Positions 1-8,322 of a stretch of DNA of 14,264 nucleotides are shown here, one piece after another (position 1 is the stretch's first letter; every line of letters begins with the position of its first letter). This DNA comes from Nitriliruptoraceae bacterium (GTDB lineage: Bacteria > Actinomycetota > Nitriliruptoria > Nitriliruptorales > Nitriliruptoraceae), in contig SKNP01000491.1 in NCBI GenBank assembly GCA_007120485.1, positions 1 to 14,264 of the forward strand. Direction: 5' to 3'. A model generated the notes under the pieces. It saw only the letters and a program-made list of their open reading frames with translations. It did not search any database and was not told where the DNA came from. The position numbers were made by a program, and so were the translations under genes.

Positions 1-422
1 GCAGCGACCCGTTCGGTCGCCGTGAGGACGCTGTGGGAGGGTTCCGTGCCCGGTGTGAACCGCACACCCTCGATGCCCATCAGGGTCAGGCTCCGGGGGA
101 GACGGTCGAGCGCCTCCGCCAGCCGGAGCGTGGTGGTGAGGTCGAGGTCGTGGGTGCCGCCACCACGTGGGGCCGCGGCCACGAGGAGTTCCAGCATCGA
201 CCAGGTGTGCACCGTGCCCGGGTCGGCGCCCGTGACGACCGCATCGACGACGACGAGCTCGCCGTCCGGGAGCCAGAGCGCGTCGGTCAGCATCCCGCTC
301 GGATCGCCGATGACGTGCCGTACCCGTACGTACGGGTCGTTCGCGAGCAGATCAGCGACCAGCGGACCGGCCGCGTCGTCGCCGCAGTCGGGGTGGCCGA
401 CGCCGAAGACGACCAGGTTCAT
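1..422 (-). CDS. Hydrogenase maturation protease (HyaD/HybD/HycI family), 3' end outside window
   Basis: Endopeptidase that would remove the C-terminal tail of the [NiFe] hydrogenase large subunit after nickel insertion, in the cytoplasm. The 140 visible codons begin with a Rossmann-like strand and a GVGHPDCGDDAAG loop, then VVVDAVVTGADPG at about residues 57-69 and THDLDL at 90-95. By family knowledge the nickel-sensing acidic residue, aspartate and histidine of HybD correspond to D16, D60 and H91. The family usually has Asn where His10 sits in the first loop. The ATG overlaps the TGA of the large subunit gene (ATGA), so translation is probably coupled and the substrate is almost certainly that subunit. 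Family members are about 150-165 residues, so only the last part is missing at the left edge. Confidence 0.88.
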   Translation of the reverse strand, partial: MNLVVFGVGHPDCGDDAAGPLVADLLANDPYVRVRHVIGDPSGMLTDALWLPDGELVVVDAVVTGADPGTVHTWSMLELLVAAAPRGGGTHDLDLTTTLRLAEALDRLPRSLTLMGIEGVRFTPGTEPSHSVLTATERVA

Positions 423-1768
423 CGCCGGTCCACGGTCAGGTCCAGGAAGTGGGTCGAGCACGAGATGCACGGGTCGTAGTTGCGGATCGCCTGCTCGCAC
501 TGCCACTGCAACCGCTCGTCGTCGAGGTGGAGGTGCGACTGCACGAACCCCAGCAGGTCCTCCTCGATCGCGGGCTGGTTCTGGGAGGTGGGTGGCACGA
601 TCACCCCGTCGGTGATCAGGCCGCCCGCGTCGAGCTCGTAGCGGTGGTAGAGGATCCCCCGAGGAGCCTCGGTGGCGCCGTGGCCGACGCCGGCGACCGG
701 GACCACCGGGACCGCCGGGACCTCCGGGCGTTCGTACGCAGCGATCAGCCGGAGCGCCTCGTCCAGGGCGTACACGGTCTCGATGGCGCGGACCACGATG
801 CTGCGGAAGGGGTTGGTGACCGGAGGGGAGCAGCCGACCTCCGCCGCCAGCTCCAGCAGTTCGTCGGGGAGCCGATCGGCGTTGAGGTTGAACCGCGCAG
901 CCGGCCCGACCAGGTAGGTGCCGCCCCCGCGCATGCGTCCGTGCAGCGCGGTCGAGTGGGGGAGGTGCTCCTCGTGGAAGTGTCCCGGCCACGCCTCGAC
1001 CGGGATGTCCAGGCCGGCACTGCTCACCACCCGGCCGCCCTCGAGCGGGTAGTCGGTCGCGCCGGCGGGCCCGGAGCCGGCATCGGGTCGCAGCGCCACG
1101 TAGGTGGGGTCCTGGATGTACTCGGGGAAGGTGAAGCCCGCGACCACCCGCACCGTCTCGATCGCGGCGTCCCGGCTCCACGTCAACTCATCGACCACGG
1201 CATCGAGTTCACCGCGGGTGGGCGTCCGGTGGAAACCGCCCACCCGCACGTTGATCGGGTGGATCGCCCGACCGCCGATGACCTCCAGCAGCTGGTTGCC
1301 GGCCCGGCGCATCCGCAACGCGGTCTCGACCAGTTCGCGGTGGTCGGCGGCCATCTCGATGGATCCCTGGTAGCCGAGGAAGTCCGGTGCGTGGAGCATG
1401 AACACGTGCAGGACGTGGCTCTCGATCCACTCGCCGCAGTACAGCAGCCGGCGCAGCTGCCGGATCCCGTCGGGTACGTCGAGTCCCCGGTCGCGACCCG
1501 AGCCAGGTTCCACGCAGAGCGACTCGATCGCGTTGATCGCCGAGAGTTGGTAGGCGACCGGGCAGATGCCGCAGATGCGGGCCGTGATGTCCGGTGGCTC
1601 GAGGTAGGTACGGCCGCGCAGCAACGCCTCGAAGTACCGAGGGGGTTCGTAGATCGACAGCTCCACGCGCTCCACGTGTCCATCGGTGACCTGGACGTGC
1701 ATCGCACCTTCCCCTTCGAGACGTGCGAGCGCCTCGACGGAGATGCGCCGATCATGGGTGTGGCTCAC
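419..1768 (-). CDS. hyhL: Group 3b [NiFe] hydrogenase large (alpha) subunit
   Basis: Catalytic subunit of a soluble NAD(P)-linked hydrogenase (hydA in Pyrococcus naming), holding the Ni-Fe(CN)2CO site for reversible H2 oxidation. It has 449 residues, typical for group 3b. The N-terminal motif ARLEGEGAMHV lies at about 15-25. The proximal nickel motif RICGIC supplies Cys66 and Cys69, and the distal motif DPCISCSTH supplies Cys434 and Cys437. Nine residues (FLDLTVDRR) follow His440, matching a maturation-protease tail. At the position where many hydrogenases have His in CxxCxxxH, this protein has Tyr73. The GTG start is chosen because it overlaps the small-subunit TGA (GTGA), is preceded by GGAGG, and fits family length. 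A longer open frame upstream lies inside the small subunit gene and is spurious. The next gene downstream is its protease. The subgroup assignment rests on gene order and motifs, not on a tree. Confidence 0.95.
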   Translation of the reverse strand: MSHTHDRRISVEALARLEGEGAMHVQVTDGHVERVELSIYEPPRYFEALLRGRTYLEPPDITARICGICPVAYQLSAINAIESLCVEPGSGRDRGLDVPDGIRQLRRLLYCGEWIESHVLHVFMLHAPDFLGYQGSIEMAADHRELVETALRMRRAGNQLLEVIGGRAIHPINVRVGGFHRTPTRGELDAVVDELTWSRDAAIETVRVVAGFTFPEYIQDPTYVALRPDAGSGPAGATDYPLEGGRVVSSAGLDIPVEAWPGHFHEEHLPHSTALHGRMRGGGTYLVGPAARFNLNADRLPDELLELAAEVGCSPPVTNPFRSIVVRAIETVYALDEALRLIAAYERPEVPAVPVVPVAGVGHGATEAPRGILYHRYELDAGGLITDGVIVPPTSQNQPAIEEDLLGFVQSHLHLDDERLQWQCEQAIRNYDPCISCSTHFLDLTVDRR

Positions 1769-2559
1769 GGCGCGACCTCCTCGTGTCGCCGCGACTCCGT
1801 CCGGAACGCCGGTGCGTCGGCGTTGAACGTCCGGTAGAGGCGGAGGAGCTCGGGGTGGTCCACGCCCAAACCCTCCTCGAGCCAGTCGCTCAGCGATGCG
1901 GGGTTGGGGCTCTCGGTCGGTCCGAAGCAGCCGTAGCAGCCGCGCGCGAACGCGGGACAGCGCGCGCCGCAGCCAGCCTGCGTGACCGGCCCCAGGCAGG
2001 GTGTGCCGTCGGCCACCGCGACGCAGAGGTTGCCGCGCAGCTTGCACTCGACACAGACCGAGTGGGTCGGGGTCAACGGCTTGCGGCCGGCGAGCACCGC
2101 GCTGATCACCTCGACGAGTTGGTCGGTCTCGATGGGGCATCCCCGCAGTGCGAGGTCCACGGGGACGTGTTCGGCGATCGCGGTCGAATCCGCGAGGGAC
2201 GCAACCACCTCGGGACGGGCGTAGACCAGCGAACGGAACGCGTCCAGATCGCCGAAGTTACGGAGCGCCTGGATGCCCCCTGCCGTGGCGCACGCCCCGA
2301 TCGTGATCAGCGTCGTGGAGATGTCACGCACGTGGCGGATCCGCTCCGCATCGTCAGGGGTGGAGATCGAACCCTCGACGAGCGAGAGGTCGTAGGGCCC
2401 CTCGACGACCTCGCGGGTCGCCTCCAGGAAGTAGGCGATGTGGACCTCCTCAGCGATGCTGAGCAGCTCGTCCTCGGCGGACAACAGCGAGAGTTGGCAA
2501 CCGTCGCACGACGCGAACTTCCACACCGCGACCGTCGGTCGTCCGATGCCCTGGTCCAC
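1765..2559 (-). CDS. hyhS: Group 3b [NiFe] hydrogenase small (delta) subunit
   Basis: Electron-relay subunit carrying iron-sulfur clusters between the nickel site and the diaphorase (hydD in Pyrococcus naming). With the chosen start it has 264 residues and no twin-arginine signal, consistent with a cytoplasmic group 3 enzyme. Proximal-cluster ligands are visible as FASCDGCQ (Cys18, Cys21), GACATAGG (Cys90) and RGCPIE (Cys141). A C-terminal block holds further Cys at 169, 172, 179, 188, 197, 201, 208 and 211, enough for two more clusters. The start is taken as GTG at 2557-2559, which has GGAGGT 8 bases upstream and leaves the usual short N-terminus before the first Cys motif. An in-frame GTG at 2608-2610, directly after the diaphorase stop, is possible but poorly spaced from a ribosome site. 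Its end overlaps the large subunit start by four bases. Confidence 0.93.
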   Translation of the reverse strand: MDQGIGRPTVAVWKFASCDGCQLSLLSAEDELLSIAEEVHIAYFLEATREVVEGPYDLSLVEGSISTPDDAERIRHVRDISTTLITIGACATAGGIQALRNFGDLDAFRSLVYARPEVVASLADSTAIAEHVPVDLALRGCPIETDQLVEVISAVLAGRKPLTPTHSVCVECKLRGNLCVAVADGTPCLGPVTQAGCGARCPAFARGCYGCFGPTESPNPASLSDWLEEGLGVDHPELLRLYRTFNADAPAFRTESRRHEEVAP

Positions 2560-2610
2560 CTCGCTCACCTCCTCGACGTCCTCATCCGGCCGAAGCCGGA
2601 GACCTCGCAC

Positions 2611-3449
2611 CTAGAGTTCGCGGACCTCCAACAGTCCCGCGACCTCGGGCCAGGCGAACACCGGCCCGTCGCGGCAGAGGAACAGCGGCCCGAGCTGGCA
2701 GTGACCGCACGTCCCCACGCCGCACTTCATGTTGCGTTCGAGCGTCACATGGATGCGTTCGGCCGGCACGCCGCGTGCCTGCATGGACCTGGCGGTCGCC
2801 CGCATCATCACCTCCGGGCCGCAGGCCAGGACCACCGCGTTCTCCGGGTCGAAGGGCACGCGGGGGATGAGGGTGGTGACCACACCGACGTGACCGGTCC
2901 AGCCGCGCACGGCACTGTCGACGGTCGCGTGGACGTCGATACCGCGATCGGCGTTCCACACCTCGAGGTCGTCGCGGAACACCAGGTCCCGAGGGCTCCG
3001 AGCGCCGACGAGCAGGACGACACGACCGAACCGTTCACGCTGTCGGAGTGCTTGCACGATGGCCGGGCGGACGGGTGCGAGCCCGATCCCGCCGGCGACG
3101 ATCACCAGGTCGTGCCCGCTGGCCTGCTCCAGGGGCCAGGGACGGCCGTAGGGTCCGCGGATCGCGATGGTCGCGCCGGGCTGGAGTTGGTTGAGTGCCT
3201 TGGTGACCCATCCGACGGCACGGATCGTGTGGGAGAGCAACCCGGGGGTCGCCGGGTCGGAGGAGATCGAGATCGCCGCTTCCCCGACCCCGTAGACGTA
3301 GACCATGTCGAACTGGCCGGGCTGGAACGCGATCGGATCCTGTTCGGGTCGCACGTCGATGGTCACGACATCGTGGGTCTGATGGCGGACCGTGGAGACC
3401 TGGTAGGGCCGGCCGGTCAGTTCGCCCCGGGACGGGAGCTCGAGGGTCG

Positions 3450-3453
<4 letters not shown>
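2611..3453 (-). CDS. hyhG: Hydrogenase FAD/NAD(P)-binding diaphorase (gamma) subunit
   Basis: Ferredoxin-NADP reductase-like subunit that would pass electrons between the hydrogenase Fe-S relay and NAD(P)(H) (hydG in Pyrococcus naming). It has 280 residues. In order: an FAD-binding barrel (about 1-100) with the FQPGQF segment and an ISISS stretch replacing the common RxYS motif; an NAD(P)-binding fold with VIVAGGIGLAPVRP and VVLACGPEVMMRA; and a C-terminal 2Fe-2S module whose four Cys lie in MKCGVGTCGHC and FLC, as in dihydroorotate dehydrogenase electron-transfer subunits. Its ATG overlaps the stop of the upstream Fe-S subunit gene (ATGA). Whether it prefers NADP or NAD cannot be read from the sequence by eye, although group 3b enzymes are mainly NADP-linked. 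Confidence 0.93.
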
Positions 3454-4622
<1,169 letters not shown>

Positions 4623-4935
4623 GACGCGCCTTCCGACGCCTTGGTGTCACGCTACGTAGGCCGAGCATCCCTCCCCAGAGCAGATGGTCCTCAGCTGCCA
4701 TCGGCGGGCCGCGGTGGGGCTGCCGAGGTCGAACGCCGCGGTTGCCGGCGCCGAACGGTCAGGTGGCCGGCCGGTCGGAGGGTGCGTTCGACGCGTGCGT
4801 GGTCGACCGGCACGGTGCGACGTGCCGTTCGGCGCACGTCGGCGACGCCGCTGACCGGTCCGGTCCGGAGCGCCCATCCGGGGCGACCGCGCTGGTGACA
4901 CTGGTCCACTGACCCACGCGACAGCAAGGTTCAAC
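4623..4935. promoter_or_regulatory. Divergent intergenic region upstream of the hydrogenase operon
   Basis: About 313 bases separate the hydrogenase operon (leftward) from an unrecognised gene (rightward), so promoters for both should lie here. Open frames inside it show no recognisable protein. I see an 8-base palindrome CTACGTAG at about 4653-4660 and, reading leftward, a TAGCGT hexamer that could serve as a -10 element, but no convincing -35 partner. No clear DosR-like, FNR-like or CRP-like operator was found by eye. Confidence 0.45.
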
Positions 4936-5349
4936 ATGGCCGCGATCAACGTCATCCCGGCGGGCAACCAGCTCTACCAGGTCGAGATCGACCAGGACGG
5001 CGACACCTCGACGCACGAACTGACGATCCCCGACGACCTCTTCACCCACGTCGACTCCCAGGTCGTGTCCATGCAGGACGTGGCGTTGGCCGCGGTGGAC
5101 CAGCTCGTCTCGCTCGAGGGCCGCGACGCGCTCGACCACCACATCGACCTCGGTGCCGCCGCGGCTCGGCACGACGAGTTCGTGGAGCGGGTGACCACCC
5201 AGGCGGAGCAGGTCGCGACGACCATGACCCCGCCCGATGGCTGGCAGGTCACCGAAGCCGACGCTCCGAGCGGCGACGACCGCCTCCTCGCTGAGGTCCA
5301 AGCCGAGCAGGAAGCGGGCGAGGTCAGCAGCTCAGAACGCGGACGGTGA
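4936..5349 (+). CDS. Unrecognised acidic 137-residue protein divergent from the hydrogenase operon
   Basis: I do not recognise this protein. It is 137 residues, strongly acidic, with no membrane segment, signal peptide or cysteine motif. The first half (about 1-60) reads as beta strands plus a helix, and residues about 65-110 look mainly helical, followed by a polar, probably disordered tail rich in Glu, Ser and Asp. Coding is supported by high GC at third positions, an AAGG ribosome-site-like stretch about 9 bases before the ATG, and a strong hairpin 8 bases after the stop. It faces away from the hydrogenase operon and is followed by a convergent gene, so it is probably monocistronic. A link to hydrogenase function is possible from position alone and is untested. 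Confidence 0.68.
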   Translation: MAAINVIPAGNQLYQVEIDQDGDTSTHELTIPDDLFTHVDSQVVSMQDVALAAVDQLVSLEGRDALDHHIDLGAAAARHDEFVERVTTQAEQVATTMTPPDGWQVTEADAPSGDDRLLAEVQAEQEAGEVSSSERGR

Positions 5350-5357
5350 GTCGGTCA

Positions 5358-5387
5358 CGTGCGTCCGGCCACCGGGTCGGACGCACG
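5358..5387 (+). terminator. Strong hairpin after the 4936-5349 gene
   Basis: Arms CGTGCGTCCG (5358-5367) and CGGACGCACG (5378-5387) are a perfect 10-base inverted repeat. The stem can extend inward by a G-U and two G-C pairs to close on an ACCG tetraloop. It starts 8 bases after the stop codon. No T-run follows, so this would be a T-poor terminator of the kind common in high-GC actinobacteria, or an mRNA 3'-end stabiliser. Confidence 0.65.
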
Positions 5388-5398
5388 GGCTCACGGAC

Positions 5399-5468
5399 GG
5401 AAGGTCCGCGGGTCCACGGCACGGAAGGTCCGCGGGTGCACGGGCGGAAGGTCCGCGGGCCCGCGGAC
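5399..5468. repeat. Three tandem ~24-base repeats ending in an 18-base perfect palindrome
   Basis: The core GGAAGGTCCGCGGG occurs at 5399, 5423 and 5446, giving units of 24 and 23 bases, with a (G/C)CACGG segment shared by the first two. The third copy diverges after its core so that 5451-5468 becomes the perfect palindrome GTCCGCGGGCCCGCGGAC. It lies between the 3' ends of two convergent genes, 33 bases past the stop of the leftward gene, so the palindrome may help terminate that transcript. Confidence 0.8.
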
Positions 5469-5500
5469 GTCGGCTTGCCCGGGGCAGACCGGCTCGGTCC

Positions 5501-5956
5501 TCAGAGTTCCCCGCGGTCCTGTCGGGCGAGCAGCTCGGTCACCTGCTGGCGGGTGGCCTCCGCCGCAGCACGCACCTCGGGTGACGGTTCCTCGGGCAGC
5601 CGCGGTGCCAGATCCTCCGCGGCCGCCATCGCCGCGGCCGCGATCCGTCGTGAGCCGGACGCCAGCTCCTCCGCCACGTCACGCATCCGGGCGGCGACCT
5701 CCGGCGAGCCCCACCGGACCCCGTCGACCTCGGCCTCGTCACGACGGATGTCCGCCTCACCGGCCCAGTAGACGCTCTCCTCGGCGCTGATGTTCGCGAT
5801 CGTGCGCAGGCGCGCCAGCAACCGGTGGGCGTCCTCGAGCGGTAGTGGCTCGCGGACCGCGCGGTTGTGTTCCAGCACCGCCAGCGCCTCGAGGATCGGC
5901 GCGGCGTCGTGGACGTCGAGGTAGAGGTCCCAGATCGAGGTCGTCGTCGGGATCAT
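5501..5956 (-). CDS. Unrecognised 151-residue helical protein
   Basis: I do not recognise this protein. It is 151 residues, alanine-, arginine- and glutamate-rich and probably almost all helical, with no cysteine motif, no signal peptide and no membrane segment. The N-terminus (MIPTTTSIWDLYLDVHDAAP) is followed by segments that look like amphipathic helices suited to coiled-coil or bundle packing. The ATG at 5954-5956 is the best candidate: the open frame continues upstream by about 157 codons, but that part reads as low-quality GC shadow with no family resemblance. The ribosome site is weak. It is convergent with the 4936-5349 gene and divergent from the HD-GYP gene, with about 240 bases between their starts. 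Coding status is likely from codon bias; function is unknown. Confidence 0.6.
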   Translation of the reverse strand: MIPTTTSIWDLYLDVHDAAPILEALAVLEHNRAVREPLPLEDAHRLLARLRTIANISAEESVYWAGEADIRRDEAEVDGVRWGSPEVAARMRDVAEELASGSRRIAAAAMAAAEDLAPRLPEEPSPEVRAAAEATRQQVTELLARQDRGEL

Positions 5957-6196
5957 GGGTGCGAGCTCACCACCTGCGAGGGGGTCGGACGCCCCGTGGA
6001 CCGGGCACCGTAGTCGGTGTCGGACGGGCGCGGTCGGACGGTGGCGGGGGCTTGAGCGGCGGCGGTTCCGGCCGACCTTCTGGAGTGCGGGTTCACACGC
6101 TCGCTCCGGGGCACGGGGCCCACGGCTCGGCCGCCCCGCCGGCCCACCCCGTCGGGGCCAACCCGTGGATCCACACCTACGACGACCGGGACCCGC

Positions 6197-7408
6197 ATGC
6201 AGCGTCGCGAGCTCGAGGCCGTCCGGCCAGGTGACATCCTCGGACGGACGATCTACGACGATGTCGGTCGTCCCTTGCTGACGGCCGGGACCGAGTTGAA
6301 CGACCGCTACCTCCGGTCGCTCGAGGTGCGGGGGTACTACGCCCTCGACATCCAGGACGGTCTGGCCGATGACGTGGCCCCCCGTGACCTCATCAGTCAT
6401 CGTGTCCGAGCAACGGTCACCAACCACGTCGCGGACATCTTCGGGCAGGTGGAACAGGTCGCGGCCGAGCGTGGTCGCGGTGAAGGGTCGGTCGATGATG
6501 CGGTCGCCGACCTCGGCGAGCAGGCGTTGCCGATCCCTGACGCGGAGGATCTCCTCGGACGGCTCTACCTCGACGTGGAGGCCTTGATCGAGGAGATCCT
6601 CGAGTCATCGACCGTCGAGGGGTTGGACTCGCTCAAGACCCACAACCGCTACACGTTCGAGCACTCCGTCGACGTCGCGGTGGTGGGCACGCTGATCGGT
6701 GCCCGGATGGGTATGAACCGGGGGCGCCTGCGCGAGTTGGCCCTTGGTTGCCTCCTGCACGACATCGGCAAGATCTACATCGATTCCGCGATCCTGGACA
6801 AGCCAGGGAAGCTCTCGACCGAGGAGTTCGCCGCGGTCAAGGAGCACCCGCGGATGGGCTACGAACTCGCTCGACGGATGCCCGTCGACAGCCTGCTGCC
6901 CGCGCACGTCGCCTACCAGCATCACGAACGTCAGCGAGGCGGCGGCTACCCGCGCGGGCTGATCGGCCGCAACCGGGTCGGCGCTCGACTCGACGCCGAG
7001 GAGATCGGCTCCGGCAGGATGCTGCTGATCGCGGAGATCGGTGCGGTGGCCGACGTCCACAGCGCCCTCAGCTCCGATCGGCCCTACCGGCCGGCGATGC
7101 CGCCCGACCAGGTCGCTGCGGAGCTCGCGGGGATGGCCGGTAACCACCTCAACCAGGAACTGGTCGCGGTGCTGCGGCAACTGCTGCCGCCGTTCCCCGT
7201 CGGACGGTGGGTCCGGGCGCTCGACGGCCGGCTCGCCGGCCACCAGGGGGTGGTCGTGGAGATCCACCCCCGCGAACTCGAACGACCGACCGTGCGCTGG
7301 CTCCTGGACGAGTTCGGTGACGAGCTCTCCGTCCCGGTGGAGCTCGACATGCGCCAGGAGATCGACGCCACCCTTCGCTGCACCGAACTCGAGCCGGTGC
7401 TGGTGTAG
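6197..7408 (+). CDS. HD-GYP domain protein, probable cyclic-di-GMP phosphodiesterase
   Basis: Cytoplasmic 403-residue protein with an N-terminal region of about 140 residues resembling those seen before many HD-GYP domains (MQRRELEAVRPGDILGRTIY). A complete HD-GYP domain follows at about 150-320. Metal-binding and signature residues are all visible: H156, the HD pair H188-D189 followed by GK, H217, H237, the H242-H243-E244 triplet, G250-Y251-P252, and D286 in AEIGAVADVHSALSSDRPYR. The catalytic set is intact, so hydrolysis of c-di-GMP is likely. About ten extra residues sit between the GYP motif and the AEIGAVAD helix compared with a typical domain. The C-terminal segment with PTVRWLLDEFGDELSVPVEL is a common extension of the family. 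There is no receiver, PAS or transmembrane input domain. The ribosome site before the ATG is weak. Confidence 0.9.
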   Translation: MQRRELEAVRPGDILGRTIYDDVGRPLLTAGTELNDRYLRSLEVRGYYALDIQDGLADDVAPRDLISHRVRATVTNHVADIFGQVEQVAAERGRGEGSVDDAVADLGEQALPIPDAEDLLGRLYLDVEALIEEILESSTVEGLDSLKTHNRYTFEHSVDVAVVGTLIGARMGMNRGRLRELALGCLLHDIGKIYIDSAILDKPGKLSTEEFAAVKEHPRMGYELARRMPVDSLLPAHVAYQHHERQRGGGYPRGLIGRNRVGARLDAEEIGSGRMLLIAEIGAVADVHSALSSDRPYRPAMPPDQVAAELAGMAGNHLNQELVAVLRQLLPPFPVGRWVRALDGRLAGHQGVVVEIHPRELERPTVRWLLDEFGDELSVPVELDMRQEIDATLRCTELEPVLV

Positions 7409-7411
7409 CGG

Positions 7412-7435
7412 GACCCCGTCATGGTCGAGGGGGTC
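7412..7435 (+). terminator. Possible weak hairpin after the HD-GYP gene
   Basis: Arms GACCCC (7412-7417) and GGGGTC (7430-7435) can pair across a 12-base loop, four bases after the HD-GYP stop codon. The stem is short and no T-run follows, so this is only a tentative terminator. Confidence 0.35.
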
Positions 7436-7536
7436 GGGGACGGATGACGGTCGAGCGCTCGAGTCGGCCGATCGGCCACACGTGGCTCGACCGATCCGTG
7501 CTGGGCAGACCCCGATCCTGTGGTCTGCATGCATGA

Positions 7537-7552
7537 TGTGGTCTATACCTCT
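7537..7552. promoter_or_regulatory. DasR/NagR-like operator upstream of the GntR regulator gene
   Basis: TGTGGTCTATACCTCT matches 13 of 16 positions of the DasR/NagR-type consensus A(C/G)TGGTCTAGACCA(C/G)T as I recall it. It overlaps the likely promoter: TAGTGT at 7552-7557 could be the -10 element, with GGGAGG and the GTG start just downstream. A second TGTGGTCT half-site begins 18 bases upstream at 7519. The position suits autorepression by the GntR protein. Confidence 0.6.
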
Positions 7553-7580
7553 AGTGTGTGAGTTGGGTGCGGGAGGCAGC

Positions 7581-8276
7581 GTGCAGCAGGCCAAGTACCA
7601 CTCGATCCGGGACGAGATCCGGGATCTGATCGCTGACCTCCAGGTCGGCGACGCGCTCCCACCGGAGCGGTCACTGGCCTCCGAACTGGGTGTCTCGCGC
7701 ATGACCCTGCGCCGCGCGATCGACGAGTTGGCGCGCGAAGGCCTGATCGTTCGCCGGCAGGGTGCGGGCACGTACGTGGCCGAGCCCAAGGTCTCGCAGT
7801 CACTGGCGGCGACCAGCTTCTCGCAGGACATGCGCGAACGAGGAATGGTCCCCACCAGCCGGACCCTGAGCCTCGAGCAGCTGCAGGCCGGACCACAGCT
7901 CGGACGTCGGCTGGAGATCTCCCCGTCCGAGCGGATCGTGCGGATCGTCCGCCTGCGGCTGGCGGACGCCGCGCCGATGGCGATCGAGACCCTCTACGTG
8001 CCGCTGGATCTGATCGGTCCCCTGGAACCCCGCGACCTGGAGGACGGGTCGTTCTACGACCTCCTCGCCCAGAAGGGGGTCGTGATCGACCACGGTGTGC
8101 AGTCGATCGAGCCGACCGTCACCGACGAAGGCGAGTCCGAGGTACTGGACGTGCCGTTGCGCTCGCCGGCGTTCCTGTTCGAGCGAGCGACGTGGGATGC
8201 CGACGGTCGTGCGGTGGAGTTCGTCCGGTCGGTCTACCGTGGGGATCGGTACCGGCTGACGACGGAGTTGTACTGA
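7581..8276 (+). CDS. GntR/HutC-family transcriptional regulator, DasR/NagR-like
   Basis: Sugar-responsive repressor of 231 residues. Residues about 5-70 form the winged helix-turn-helix, including LPPERSLASELGVSRMTLRR and the wing GAGTYVAEP. Residues about 90-225 form a UTRA effector domain with the family-typical IVRIVRLRLADAAPMAIETL core and the C-terminal FVRSVYRGDRYRLTTELY segment. In this subfamily the ligand is often glucosamine-6-phosphate or N-acetylglucosamine-6-phosphate. A DasR-like operator lies before its own promoter, and another lies before the convergent SIS-domain amino-sugar enzyme, which supports a NagR/DasR role. The GTG start is chosen for the GGGAGG just upstream (short, 4-base gap) and because the wHTH begins at once; upstream in-frame ATGs sit inside the operator-promoter region. 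Exact effector and targets are inferred. Confidence 0.9.
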   Translation: MQQAKYHSIRDEIRDLIADLQVGDALPPERSLASELGVSRMTLRRAIDELAREGLIVRRQGAGTYVAEPKVSQSLAATSFSQDMRERGMVPTSRTLSLEQLQAGPQLGRRLEISPSERIVRIVRLRLADAAPMAIETLYVPLDLIGPLEPRDLEDGSFYDLLAQKGVVIDHGVQSIEPTVTDEGESEVLDVPLRSPAFLFERATWDADGRAVEFVRSVYRGDRYRLTTELY

Positions 8277-8291
8277 CGCCGCAGGGGCGCT

Positions 8292-8316
8292 GCGATGGCC
8301 TCGAAGCCCTCATCGC
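8292..8316. terminator. Possible weak bidirectional hairpin between convergent genes
   Basis: GCGATG (8292-8297) and CATCGC (8311-8316) are inverted repeats with a 13-base loop, located between the ends of the GntR gene and the SIS-domain gene. The stem is only six bases with no T-run, so this is a weak candidate. Confidence 0.3.
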
Positions 8317-8322
8317 GGCCGG

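Noticed and set aside
449..1837. 462-codon plus-strand open frame across the hydrogenase large subunit gene
   Set aside because: It is antisense to a gene with full hydrogenase motifs; its translation is Val/Arg/Asp-rich with no recognisable domain, as expected for antisense frames at this GC content.
1769..2140. N-terminal extension of the hydrogenase large subunit (frame open to 2140)
   Set aside because: The extension lies wholly inside the small subunit gene in another frame and has no family match; the GTGA overlap start gives normal length.
4896..4910. GTGACACTGGTCCAC as a CRP/FNR-type site upstream of the hydrogenase operon
   Set aside because: The left half fits GTGA but the right half does not complete TCAC, so it is too weak to call.
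4900..4915. ACTGGTCCACTGACCC as a third DasR-like operator
   Set aside because: Only the left half matches the palindrome; the right half fails, and nearby genes have no amino-sugar link.
5957..6427. N-terminal extension of the 5501-5956 gene
   Set aside because: It would run into and antisense to the HD-GYP coding region, and the sequence is low-complexity without motif support.
6605..7855. 416-codon minus-strand open frame across the HD-GYP and GntR genes
   Set aside because: It covers two well-supported plus-strand genes and their promoter, and has no recognisable protein.
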